From Anaerolinea sp. (GTDB taxonomy: Bacteria; Chloroflexota; Limnocylindria; Limnocylindrales; CSP1-4): 50,601 nt of DNA. Of the stretch, positions 39,956 to 48,098 are shown piece after piece. Position numbers and translations under genes: made by a program. The notes beneath the pieces are model-generated. The model searched no databases and had not been told where the DNA came from. It was given only the letters and a program-made list of their open reading frames with translations. The stretch is from assembly GCA_013822395.1 (NCBI GenBank), contig PNKK01000016.1, positions 1 to 50,601 of the forward strand, written 5' to 3'. The stretch's first letter is position 1. Each line of letters begins with the position of its first letter.

Positions 39956-41775
39956 CTCGGCTGCGACTCCCAGCGGTCGACGAGCCAGCCAAGGGTCCCG
40001 GGCGCCAGGACGATGTCACCGTCGGCCAGGATCGGCTCGATCGTCTCGAGGTCGTCGGCGTCCAGCGGCAGGAGCATGACCGGCCCGGGCGCCGCCGCCG
40101 GCCCGGGGGTCGCGGAGGTGCGAACCCGCGCGAGCGCCTGGCCGACGGCCCGGCGCCGCTCCTCGGCGAAGAGATCCCCCTGGGCGGCCCACAGGCGCCG
40201 GCGGCGGAAGGCCCGCAGCGGGTGGCGGAGCGAGCGCCACCCGCCCCGGTTTCGCGGCGGCGCCTCGCCGAGCGCGGCGAGGCGGGCCCGGAAGACCCGA
40301 CCGACGTCGACGTCCGTCCAGTCCAGGACCCCGAGGGGCGGCGTCGGATCGCCGGACGGCTGCCCGGTCAGTGGGTGGATCGGCGCCGAGGTGACGACGG
40401 CGACGCCCGCCGCGAGGCCGGCCGGCAGGGCCGGGATCCGCGCGATCGCCGAGGCCCGCCGGAATCCGACGATCACGACGACGGGCAACTGGACCGCGTC
40501 TCCAGTCGGGAGGTCCGCCCCGTCGCCGGCCGCGACCGCTCCCAGGGCCCGGAACCGGGCGAGGAGGTCCGCCGCCACCACACCCGGCGCGAATCGCCCG
40601 GCGACACTGGCCCGAAGCGCCGCCGGTTCGAAGGCCGAACGGCGATCGAGCGCGGCGGCGACTGCCTCCGCCAGCGAGGCGGGATCGTGATCTCGGGCGA
40701 TGGCCCCGAACTGGCCGTCGTGCCCCACGATCTCCTCGACGCCGCCCGACGGCGTCGCCACGACCGGCAGGCCCATCGCGAGCGCCTCCGCGGCCACGAT
40801 CCCGAACGTCTCCCACGGACTCGGGTGGATGAACAGGGCGGCCCGAGCCATCGCTTCGGCGACGCCGGCCCGATCCGTCGGCGGTTCGAACCGCACCGCG
40901 TCCGCGATCCCCAGCGCCCCCGCGAACGCCACGAGGCGCGCTTCGTCCGCCTCGGAGGACGCCCGGCCGATCAGCCGGAGCCGGACCGCCGGCCGCTCCC
41001 CGTGGAGCAGGGCGAAGGCGCGAAGGAGCGTGTCCGAGCCCTTGCTCTCCTTGCGCGTCCCGACCCAGAGCAGCTCGTTCGGATCCCGATCCGCGTCCGG
41101 GTGGATCCGGAAGGTGTCGACGGGAAGGACATTCGGGACGACGGGGATCCGGCCGGCGTCCGGGCCGAGCCGCTCCGCGATCTTCCCGGCGAGCGCGCGG
41201 CTGACCGCGACGACCGCCCGGCCCGGCCGCATCAGCCCACGGTACGCGGCCGCCATGGCAGGATCCTTGAGCCGGCAGGGCGTCGAGCTGTCGTGCTCCG
41301 TCGTCAGCAGGGGAACCCCCAGCGCGTCCGCCAGCGCTCCCGCGGCGAGGCCGTCGGGGAGACCCGTGTGGGCATGGATGACGTCGAACGGCCACGCGGC
41401 GTGGAGCGCGACTCCCACCGGGACCAGCGCCGCGGCCTCCAGATCGGCCAGCGTGAGGGGGTCGCGGGTCGCGTCCCCTCCGGCCGGCAGGGGCGCCGGG
41501 ATCCGGAGGACGGGAGCTCCCGGGGCGCCACGCCCGGCCGGGGTGGCGAACGCCAGCCGAGCGCCGATCACGGCCGCCCATCGTCCGATCCTCGCGAGTC
41601 GTGCGGCCCGGTGCGGCCCGTCCAGCCCCTCCGCATAGGCGGGCTCCGGGCAGATCACCGCGACGCCGGCCCCGGCCCGAGCCAACGCCTCGACCTGGTC
41701 GGCGACGAAGCTGCCCCGGCCGGGCACCTCGTGCGACGGATACCAGCGCGCGACGACCAGGATCCGGAGTGGCAT
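39952..41775 (-). CDS. GT4-family glycosyltransferase with a ~190-residue C-terminal extension
   Basis: Residues 1-~415 form a normal GT4 enzyme: 'LVVARWYPSHEVPGRGSFVA', 'FDVIHAHTGLPDGLAAGALA', 'ELLWVGTRKESKGSDTLLRA', 'LFIHPSPWETFGIVAAEALA' and 'MGLPVVATPSGGVEEI' (EX7E motif). At 607 residues the protein is far longer than the usual 370-410. The extra part has 'VVVIVGFRRASAIARIPALP', a basic stretch 'RAFRRRRLWAAQGDLFAEER' and the ending 'LLPLDADDLETIEPILADGD', which I cannot assign to a family. A GATAAT -10 ends 7 nt before ATG 41775, suggesting a leaderless start. Confidence 0.85.
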   Translation of the reverse strand: MPLRILVVARWYPSHEVPGRGSFVADQVEALARAGAGVAVICPEPAYAEGLDGPHRAARLARIGRWAAVIGARLAFATPAGRGAPGAPVLRIPAPLPAGGDATRDPLTLADLEAAALVPVGVALHAAWPFDVIHAHTGLPDGLAAGALADALGVPLLTTEHDSSTPCRLKDPAMAAAYRGLMRPGRAVVAVSRALAGKIAERLGPDAGRIPVVPNVLPVDTFRIHPDADRDPNELLWVGTRKESKGSDTLLRAFALLHGERPAVRLRLIGRASSEADEARLVAFAGALGIADAVRFEPPTDRAGVAEAMARAALFIHPSPWETFGIVAAEALAMGLPVVATPSGGVEEIVGHDGQFGAIARDHDPASLAEAVAAALDRRSAFEPAALRASVAGRFAPGVVAADLLARFRALGAVAAGDGADLPTGDAVQLPVVVIVGFRRASAIARIPALPAGLAAGVAVVTSAPIHPLTGQPSGDPTPPLGVLDWTDVDVGRVFRARLAALGEAPPRNRGGWRSLRHPLRAFRRRRLWAAQGDLFAEERRRAVGQALARVRTSATPGPAAAPGPVMLLPLDADDLETIEPILADGDIVLAPGTLGWLVDRWESQPR

Positions 41776-41782
41776 CCCGGGG

Positions 41783-41788
41783 ATTATC
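41783..41788 (-). promoter_or_regulatory. -10 box of the leaderless glycosyltransferase operon
   Basis: GATAAT on the minus strand ends 7 nt before the ATG at 41775, placing the transcription start on or next to the start codon. It drives the two adjoining glycosyltransferase genes away from the divergent wzm/wzt pair. Confidence 0.5.
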
Positions 41789-41815
41789 GTCGGGCGACGA
41801 TCGCGGCGGGTCCCG

Positions 41816-41824
41816 TGCTACCGT
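41816..41824 (+). promoter_or_regulatory. extended -10 box of wzm
   Basis: TGCTACCGT (TGn plus TACCGT) ends 8 nt before the wzm ATG at 41833. Transcription would start at the ATG or 1-2 nt before it, again leaderless. Confidence 0.45.
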
Positions 41825-41832
41825 TCGCGCCG

Positions 41833-42699
41833 ATGTCAACGGCGAGTGCCGCCCCGCCCGTCGCTCGAACCACCGCCGTTCGGCCGGGACCGGTGGGGCT
41901 CATCCGCGCCGCCTGGACGGACGTCTGGTCGCGCCGGAAGCTCATCCGCTACCTCGTGTCCGCCGACCTCAAGAAGAAGGGCCGGGACACCCTCTTCGGG
42001 AACGTCTGGTGGGTCCTCGATCCCCTGCTCCAGATGGTCGTCTACGTGGTCCTCGTGTCGATCATCTTCAAGCGGAGCGAAGACGACTACGCGCTCTTCA
42101 TCTTCGCCGCGATCCTGCCCTGGAAGTGGTTCTCGAGCGCCATCGGTGACGCGATCACCTCGGTGAGCGGCCAGGACCGCCTGATCAAGCAGGTCCAGTT
42201 CCCGAAGATCGTCCTTCCCGTGGCTGCCATCCTGGCCGGAATCACCCAGTTCGCGTTCGGGATGATCCCGCTGGCCGCGCTGCTCGGACTGCTCTACGCG
42301 GACCGGATCAGCCCGACGCTCGTCCTCATCCCGGTCGTGGCGGCGGTGCAGCTCGTCTTCACCCTGGCGCTGGGCGTGCTCGCGGCGGCGCTCAACGTCT
42401 TCTTCCGCGACATCGGCAACCTGTCGCGTCACGTCCTGCGGCTGTGGTTCTACCTGTCGCCGGCCCTCTACGGTGCAGCCGTCGTCGACCAGATCGGCGG
42501 GTCACAGCGACTCATCGCCGACCTGATCAGGGTCAACCCCTTCTACCCGATCCTGAACGCCTACCGATCCGTGATCTACGAGGGCGCCCCGCCCGACTGG
42601 ACCGCGCTCGGCGGCGTGCTCGGGATCTCGATCGTCTTCCTGCTCGTCGCCGTCTGGTTCTTCAAGCGGGTCGAGCCGACGTTCGCGAAGGTCCTCTGA
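41833..42699 (+). CDS. wzm: ABC-2-type polysaccharide export permease (Wzm/TagG-like)
   Basis: The 288-residue protein has six hydrophobic segments and the family features 'SADLKKKGRDTLFGNVWWVL', then 'DPLLQMVVYVVLVSIIF', 'LPWKWFSSAIGDAITSV', 'IKQVQFPKIVLPVAAI' and 'NVFFRDIGNLSRHVLRLWFY'. With Wzt it exports an undecaprenyl-linked polysaccharide across the membrane. It is divergent from the glycosyltransferase pair and leads the wzm-wzt-deacetylase unit. The frame is open far upstream, but that part lies antisense in the glycosyltransferase gene. Confidence 0.92.
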   Translation: MSTASAAPPVARTTAVRPGPVGLIRAAWTDVWSRRKLIRYLVSADLKKKGRDTLFGNVWWVLDPLLQMVVYVVLVSIIFKRSEDDYALFIFAAILPWKWFSSAIGDAITSVSGQDRLIKQVQFPKIVLPVAAILAGITQFAFGMIPLAALLGLLYADRISPTLVLIPVVAAVQLVFTLALGVLAAALNVFFRDIGNLSRHVLRLWFYLSPALYGAAVVDQIGGSQRLIADLIRVNPFYPILNAYRSVIYEGAPPDWTALGGVLGISIVFLLVAVWFFKRVEPTFAKVL

Positions 42700-42701
42700 C
42701 C

Positions 42702-43499
42702 GTGGCCAACCAGCCCGCGGGAGATTCGACCGCCCCGGCGATCGAGGTCACGGGCCTCGGCGTCCGCTACAGCCTGCGCCTGACCCGGAAGAACACGCTC
42801 CGGAACTCGCTGGCCCACCTCGTGCGCCGCAACGGTGGCGGTGCTGGCCATTTCTGGGCCTTGCGCGACGTCTCCTTCAGGGTCGTCCACGGTGAATCGC
42901 TGGCGGTCATCGGTCCGAACGGGGCGGGCAAGTCCACCCTCCTCCAGTCGCTGGCCGGGATCATCCAGCCGACCGAAGGCGAGATCACCATCCGCGGCCG
43001 GCTCTCGAGCTTGCTGACCCTCGGCGCGGGGTTCGACCAGGAGCTCTCCGGCCGCGAGAACATCCTTCTCGCCGGGGCGTTTCTCGGGATCGACGACGGC
43101 GAGATCCAGCGCCGTCTCGAGGACATCGTGGCGTTCGCCGACATCGGCCAGTTCATCGATGCCGCGATCAAGACGTATTCATCCGGAATGCGGGCGAGGC
43201 TCGGCTTCGCGATCGCGACGTCGGTCGATCCGGACATCCTCCTCCTCGACGAGGTCCTGGCGACCGGCGACCAGGTCTTCCGCGCGAAGTCGAAGGAGCG
43301 CGTGCTCGAGCTGGCGAAGGGCGCCAAGGCGATCGTCCTCGTGACCCACGACATGCACTGGGTCACCGAGTTCTGCAACCGGGCGATGCTCATCGAGCAT
43401 GGCAAGGTCATCGCGGAAGGGCAGCCCGAGGAGATCGTCCGCCTCCACGAGACGCGCTCGGAGGAGGCTCGGCGGAGCGTCGCGGCCCTGCCCGCCTGA
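42702..43499 (+). CDS. wzt: polysaccharide export ABC ATPase (Wzt/TagH-like, no carbohydrate-binding tail)
   Basis: The 265-residue ATPase has 'FWALRDVSFRVVHGESLAVI', Walker A 'GPNGAGKST', the polysaccharide-exporter hallmark 'LLTLGAGFDQELSGRENI', signature 'YSSGMRARLGFAIA' and Walker B 'DILLLDEVLATGD'. It ends soon after 'ARRSVAALPA', so it lacks the C-terminal domain that recognises capped O-antigen chains in long Wzt proteins; export then needs no terminal modification signal. GTG 42702 follows the wzm stop by 2 nt. Confidence 0.92.
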   Translation: MANQPAGDSTAPAIEVTGLGVRYSLRLTRKNTLRNSLAHLVRRNGGGAGHFWALRDVSFRVVHGESLAVIGPNGAGKSTLLQSLAGIIQPTEGEITIRGRLSSLLTLGAGFDQELSGRENILLAGAFLGIDDGEIQRRLEDIVAFADIGQFIDAAIKTYSSGMRARLGFAIATSVDPDILLLDEVLATGDQVFRAKSKERVLELAKGAKAIVLVTHDMHWVTEFCNRAMLIEHGKVIAEGQPEEIVRLHETRSEEARRSVAALPA

Positions 43500-43500
43500 G

Positions 43501-44460
43501 ATGGGAGCGCCCCAGCCGAAGCCCTGGCGCCGGGTCGGACGCGCCGTGAAGGGGGCCGGCCGAACCCTTCGGCAGAGGGCGGCGGCGGCGATCGAACCCC
43601 TGCGGCGGGTCGATGGCATCGAACGCGCCGTCCTGCTCCGCGCCCGGGAGGACGTGCTCCGCAAGCGCGCCTTCGGCCCGGCGGACCTGGACGCGCTCCA
43701 TGCCCTCCTCGCGACGGCGGATGCGGTGGTGCCGGTCCGAGACGCGTTCGAGCGGCGCTCGTCACTGCCCGATCGGCTCATCGCCCTCCGGCACGACATG
43801 GACCACGACGTCGAGAACTCCGTCCGCTTCGCCGAGTGGGAGGCGCGGCACGGCTTCCGCTCGACGTACGAAGTCCTTCACACGGACTGGTACTATCGCC
43901 GTGGGACGCGCGGCGGGCCGTCGCGCCTGGTCCTCCGGGCGCTCGACAGGATCGCCGGGCTCGGGCACGAGATCGCGCTCCACAACAACGCCATCGTGGC
44001 GGCGCTGCTCCAGGATCGCGACCCGCTCGAGATCCTCGAGGAGGAGCTGGCCCACCTCCGGAAGCACGGGTTCGAGATCGTGGGTTCCGTGGCTCACGGG
44101 GACCGCTTGTGCCGGGAGCTCGGGTTCAACAACTCGGAGCTGTTCGAGGAGTGCCCGGATCCGGAGGGGCGGGACCCGCGGCGCGAGATCGTCCGGATTG
44201 ATCCGGCGACCGGGCGCCGGACCGCCGTCCGGCTCGCCCCCGTCCCGATGGCCCGGTTCGGCCTCACCCACGAGGCGATGGTCTTCGGGAACGTCCGCTA
44301 CCTCTCCGATACGGGCGGGCGCTGGCATCGGCCCTTCGCCGAGGTCGCCGCAGCCTACGAACAGGAGGGCGGCTTCCTCCAGGTCCTCGCCCACCCCGTC
44401 TGGTGGGCACTCTCGGGCGAGCCGTTCACGCCGAGGACGACGCCGGACCCCGCTGGGTAG
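43501..44460 (+). CDS. polysaccharide-deacetylase-like protein
   Basis: The 319-residue protein carries 'LIALRHDMDHDVENSVRFAE' near residues 91-110, which resembles the first NodB motif (HDxD), 'GFRSTYEVLHTDWYY', 'GHEIALHNNAIVAALLQDRD' (His pair) and 'EIVGSVAHGDRLCRE'. These fit an atypical carbohydrate esterase 4-like fold, as found in polysaccharide clusters, so it may remove acetyl groups from the exported glycan or a precursor. No signal peptide is obvious; the N-terminus is Arg-rich. ATG 43501 comes 1 nt after the wzt stop. Confidence 0.7.
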   Translation: MGAPQPKPWRRVGRAVKGAGRTLRQRAAAAIEPLRRVDGIERAVLLRAREDVLRKRAFGPADLDALHALLATADAVVPVRDAFERRSSLPDRLIALRHDMDHDVENSVRFAEWEARHGFRSTYEVLHTDWYYRRGTRGGPSRLVLRALDRIAGLGHEIALHNNAIVAALLQDRDPLEILEEELAHLRKHGFEIVGSVAHGDRLCRELGFNNSELFEECPDPEGRDPRREIVRIDPATGRRTAVRLAPVPMARFGLTHEAMVFGNVRYLSDTGGRWHRPFAEVAAAYEQEGGFLQVLAHPVWWALSGEPFTPRTTPDPAG

Positions 44461-44465
44461 GCAGC

Positions 44466-44540
44466 ATCTCGGGTCGGCCGGTCCGCCTGGTCCGCCGATC
44501 GACCATCCGACGAAGCATGGAGCCCTGATCGACCCGAGAT
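44466..44540. repeat. 11-bp inverted repeat between convergent genes
   Basis: ATCTCGGGTCG (44466-44476) and CGACCCGAGAT (44530-44540) are perfect inverted copies 53 nt apart, followed on the plus strand by CTCTCTTTC. They lie just past the deacetylase stop codon and may help end transcription, although the loop is long. Weaker inverted matches to CTGGTCC...ATCGACCA also lie nearby (44487-44506 and 44619-44639). Confidence 0.4.
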
Positions 44541-44606
44541 CTCTCTTTCAGGCGCGGATTGGTCCACGAATCCACCGTTCGACGACGGATGACCTCACCC
44601 GGGGCC

Positions 44607-45341
44607 TCAGGTTCGTCGCTTGGTCGATTGATGGACCAGCCGGGCCACGAGGCGGCGCACGGCCCTCGCAATTCGGAGGTGCCGCCCGCCACTCCCTCGG
44701 ACGGCGCGACTCGCGGCCGATCGCGCCTGCAATGCGGATTCGCCTGGACGCCTGACGCCGATCTGAACGTAGTTGCCGACCAGCTCCACGCGATAGGGAT
44801 CGCCGCCGTGCTCGAGCAGCCGGACGAGCGCGCTCACCGGGTGATACGTCCGGCCGTGGACGACGCTCCCGTCCCGGTTCGTGTGATACGAGGCGAGGAG
44901 CACGCCGTCCGGAGCGAGAAGCGCCATGAGGCGCGGGATCAGCGCCGTCACCCGGGGGGCCTCGAGATCCGGTTCCCCGAAATGGCTGATCGCCCGACAG
45001 AAGACGACGTCGAAGGACCCCGGTTCGAATGGCAGGACCTCGTCCGCATCGGCGACGAGGAACGGGATCCCTGGGTATCTCGAGCGGGCGGCCTCGATCC
45101 CGCCGGGGCTCAGGTCCACGCCCGTCGCGTCGAACCCGAGCTCCCGAAAGATCGACGTCCAGAAGCCGTCGCCGCAGCCCATGTCGAGCAGCCGGCCGGG
45201 GGTGAGGCCGAACGCCTCGACGTAGTGGCGACGCGCCCAGGCGAGCCAGTGATCGCGGCGGTCCTCGTAGCCGAAGCCACCCGTCGCGTAGTGCCGGTCG
45301 TACTCCGATGGCGGGGTCGGGGATTCCGGGGTGTCGGTCAT
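44607..45341 (-). CDS. class I SAM-dependent methyltransferase
   Basis: The 244-residue protein has the SAM-binding motif I 'GRLLDMGCGDGFWTSIF', motif II 'GFDATGVDLSPGGIEAAR', 'LPFEPGSFDVVFCRAISH' (motif IV) and 'LAPDGVLLASYHTN'. It probably methylates a sugar or lipid-linked intermediate of the polysaccharide. The last ~40 residues are Arg-rich. It is separated from the next gene upstream by 25 nt and transcribed with the glycosyltransferases. Confidence 0.87.
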   Translation of the reverse strand: MTDTPESPTPPSEYDRHYATGGFGYEDRRDHWLAWARRHYVEAFGLTPGRLLDMGCGDGFWTSIFRELGFDATGVDLSPGGIEAARSRYPGIPFLVADADEVLPFEPGSFDVVFCRAISHFGEPDLEAPRVTALIPRLMALLAPDGVLLASYHTNRDGSVVHGRTYHPVSALVRLLEHGGDPYRVELVGNYVQIGVRRPGESALQARSAASRAVRGSGGRHLRIARAVRRLVARLVHQSTKRRT

Positions 45342-45366
45342 CGCGCGCCGGATTGTACGTGTGGGC

Positions 45367-46620
45367 TCACCAGGGACGGCCGGTCAGCCGGGCGTACTCG
45401 GCGAGGAGCCGGTCGAACTGCGTCGCCCAGTCGTAGCGCCCGGCGGCTGCGGCGCGGATCCTGGCCCGGGTCACCTCGCGCGCTTCGGGCGGGGACTCGA
45501 GCACGGCGCGGATGCCGCCGGCAATCGAGGCAGGCCTGGACGGGTCGACGAGCACGCCGGCATCGAGCTCGCGGACGATCGGCGCCATGCCCGGCAGGTC
45601 CGAAGCCACCACGGGCACGCCGGCCGCGAGCGCCTCGAACAGCTTGTTCGGCGTGGCCAGCCGATGGTTGAGCGTGTCTTCCTGGATCGGGATGGCCACC
45701 ACGTCCGCCGACGCGACCCACTCGAGCAGCTCCCCGGGGGGCACGGCCGGCAGGACGGACACGCGACCCGCGAGGTCCGGCCGGGCGGCCTGCGCCCGGA
45801 GGTCACGCTCCAGCCGCCCGTAGCCGAGCAGGACGAGGTGGGCGCCCGGCACCTCGGCCATCGCATCGATCAGCTCGGGGATCCCCCGCCCGGGCGAGAA
45901 GCCACCCTGGTACAGCACGATCGGCGTCTCGGCCGGGAGCCCAAGGCGATCGTGGAGGCGCCGCGGACGCGGGCTCCCGGAAGGTCCCATCGGTGAGGCG
46001 TTCAGGACGACGAGCGGGCGCTCGCATCCGAGCCTGTCGTGAAGGATGTCGGCCAGCGCGTCGTTGACCGTGACGACCCGGTCCGCCGATCGGGCCCAGC
46101 GTCGCTCGACCGCCCCGGCGAGGCGGCGCACCGGGGCCGGGAGCCGCGCGAGGTTCGCGGCGTCCGGGTAGAGGTCGCGGGCGTCATAGACGAGCTTGCC
46201 GCCGACGTGCCGGCGCAGGGCGATCCCGACCGGGAGGCCCAGCAGGCCCATCGCATGGATGACATCGGGAGTGCCGGGAGCGGCCGCCACGGCCGCGATC
46301 GCCGCGGCGCGCTGGCTCCCGATCGCCCTGAGCTGGCTGACCTGGCGGAACGGCGTCCGGAGTCCCGGGGGGACCGTTCGCCCGATGCGCCGGATGCGGT
46401 AGCCGGACGGATCGACGGCATCGAGCGGCAAGCCGGGTCCGCGGCGGGCGAGGACCGTGACCTCGTGGCCCCGGACTGCAAGGCCGGATGCGATCCGGTG
46501 CGCCCGCCCGTCGAATGCCCCGCTCGACGGCAGGACGATGACGGCACGTTGGGGAACCGGGGGAGCCGGTCGGACAGCGAGGACCGGCGGGGCCATGGAG
46601 ATCGGTGGCTCCGGGGTCAC
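45367..46620 (-). CDS. GT4-family glycosyltransferase
   Basis: The 417-residue GT-B enzyme has 'AVIVLPSSGAFDGRAHRIAS' at the start, 'PDVIHAMGLLGLPVGIAL', 'IVLYQGGFSPGRGIPELIDA' and 'NKLFEALAAGVPVVASDLPG' (EX7E motif). It resembles its upstream neighbour closely in the donor domain ('STPNKLFECLAAG' there), so the two may be paralogues acting on successive residues. GTG 46620 overlaps the neighbour's stop (GTGA); ATG 46596 has no ribosome-binding site. Confidence 0.9.
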   Translation of the reverse strand: MTPEPPISMAPPVLAVRPAPPVPQRAVIVLPSSGAFDGRAHRIASGLAVRGHEVTVLARRGPGLPLDAVDPSGYRIRRIGRTVPPGLRTPFRQVSQLRAIGSQRAAAIAAVAAAPGTPDVIHAMGLLGLPVGIALRRHVGGKLVYDARDLYPDAANLARLPAPVRRLAGAVERRWARSADRVVTVNDALADILHDRLGCERPLVVLNASPMGPSGSPRPRRLHDRLGLPAETPIVLYQGGFSPGRGIPELIDAMAEVPGAHLVLLGYGRLERDLRAQAARPDLAGRVSVLPAVPPGELLEWVASADVVAIPIQEDTLNHRLATPNKLFEALAAGVPVVASDLPGMAPIVRELDAGVLVDPSRPASIAGGIRAVLESPPEAREVTRARIRAAAAGRYDWATQFDRLLAEYARLTGRPW

Positions 46621-48098
46621 GGCTGTCCGGCGATCCCGGCGTAAAGATCGACGAGCCGCGCCGACTCGGACTCCCAGTTCCAGCGCTCGTGCGCGGCCCG
46701 CAGGCAGCGCACGCGCAGCTCGGCGCGCTCGGCCGGCGGCGCGCCGACGATCGAGAGGATCGCCCCGGCCAGGGCGGAGACATCGTCCGGCGGGGCGACC
46801 ACGCCGAGGGCGCCACCGGGGTCGTCGCACACGATCCGGCGCATCTCCGGGAAGTCGCTCGCCACGACCGGTACGCCGGCCGCCAGACATTCGAACAGCT
46901 TGTTCGGGGTGGACATCCGGTGGTTGATCGTCGACGGCTGGATCGCCATGACGCCGACATCGGCCGACGCCACCCACGCCCCGAGCTCATCGGGCGGGAC
47001 GGCGGCCAGGACGTGGATCCGAGAGGGGGCCACGGGACCGGCGGCGAGAGTGTCGAGCTCCGCCCGGAGCCCGCCGTAGCCCAGGAAGACGGCGTGCACC
47101 CGCTCGAGGCCGGGCTCGGCGACGGCGGCGGCGAGCTGCTCGAGCCCGCGGTGCCGCGAGAACGCCCCGTGGTAGAGGGCGATCGGCTCGTCGGCCGGGA
47201 TGCCGGTCGCCGCCCGGATCAGGTCCGATCCGTCCGTCGGAGCCTCGCTCCGCGGCGGGCAGTTGTGGACGACGACCGTCCGCGCCGGAGCGTAGCGGCG
47301 CCCGAGCTCCTCGGCGAGGCTTTCGTTCACCGTCACGAGCGCCGCCGCCCTTGCGACCCAGCGCCGCTCGAGTCGCGCCATCAGGCGGCGGAGCCAGGCC
47401 GGCTGATCGGCGTTCGCGCCCGATTCGAGGTAGATCTCGTGGCTGTCGTACACGACCCTCGCGGATGGGTGCCGGTCCGCTGCGGCGACGGCCGCGGCGA
47501 GGCCGGTCAGGTCGTGGCCGTGGTAGACGTCGGCCGGCCCGGCCGCTGCGGCGACTGCGCGCGCCCAGGCGGTGATGACCCAGCGCCAGCGGACCAGCCA
47601 CTCGAAGGGCGACGGCCGGCGTGCTCTACCCGGACCGGGCACCGGACGCGGCCGGGGCGCCTCGATGTCCTCGGCGGTCGCGATAGCGGCAGTCGCTGCC
47701 GAGGCCCTCGTGCGGTTCCGGTACCGCGCCAGGAGGTAGAAGGGACCTCGCACGACACTCAACGGAACCGACGCCAGGACCGCCAGGCCGGCGACCCCGA
47801 TGTCGAGGAGCCCGCCCGGCATCGTGCGGACCCCGCGCCGCGCCCGAGGGATCGCCCAGTTCGTGATCCGCCACGGATAGCGCAGCCAGAGGCGGAAGAG
47901 CCGGTGGCCCGGGGGGATGGGGACACGGACGATCGTGAACCCGTCGCGCTCCTCGCGCTCCCCCACCGTCGACGCCGGATCCGTGGGCCGGGCGATGATC
48001 GTCACGTCGTGTCCGGCGGCGGCGAGCGAGCCCGCCTCGCGAAGCACGCGAGAGTCGGTCCGGCAGTCGTTGAACACGAACATGACGACGCGGCTCAC
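46617..48098 (-). CDS. GT4-family glycosyltransferase with internal insertion
   Basis: The 493-residue protein has 'VVMFVFNDCRTDSRVLREAG' and 'AGHDVTIIARPTD' at the start, then an unusual insert of about 80 residues: a hydrophobic segment 'LDIGVAGLAVLASVPLSVVR' and a Pro/Arg-rich stretch 'APRPRPVPGPGRARRPSPFE'. The normal fold continues with 'ADVYHGHDLTGLAAAVAAAD', 'IALYHGAFSRHRGLEQLAAA' and 'TPNKLFECLAAGVPVVASDF'. The insert may tether it to the membrane. GTG 48098 overlaps the epimerase stop (GTGA). Confidence 0.88.
   Translation of the reverse strand: MSRVVMFVFNDCRTDSRVLREAGSLAAAGHDVTIIARPTDPASTVGEREERDGFTIVRVPIPPGHRLFRLWLRYPWRITNWAIPRARRGVRTMPGGLLDIGVAGLAVLASVPLSVVRGPFYLLARYRNRTRASAATAAIATAEDIEAPRPRPVPGPGRARRPSPFEWLVRWRWVITAWARAVAAAAGPADVYHGHDLTGLAAAVAAADRHPSARVVYDSHEIYLESGANADQPAWLRRLMARLERRWVARAAALVTVNESLAEELGRRYAPARTVVVHNCPPRSEAPTDGSDLIRAATGIPADEPIALYHGAFSRHRGLEQLAAAVAEPGLERVHAVFLGYGGLRAELDTLAAGPVAPSRIHVLAAVPPDELGAWVASADVGVMAIQPSTINHRMSTPNKLFECLAAGVPVVASDFPEMRRIVCDDPGGALGVVAPPDDVSALAGAILSIVGAPPAERAELRVRCLRAAHERWNWESESARLVDLYAGIAGQP

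Noticed and set aside
39838..42699. 953-residue plus-strand frame ending in Wzm
   Set aside because: Residues before the ATG at 41833 are Arg/Asp-rich antisense sequence of the glycosyltransferase; only the last 288 residues are a real permease.
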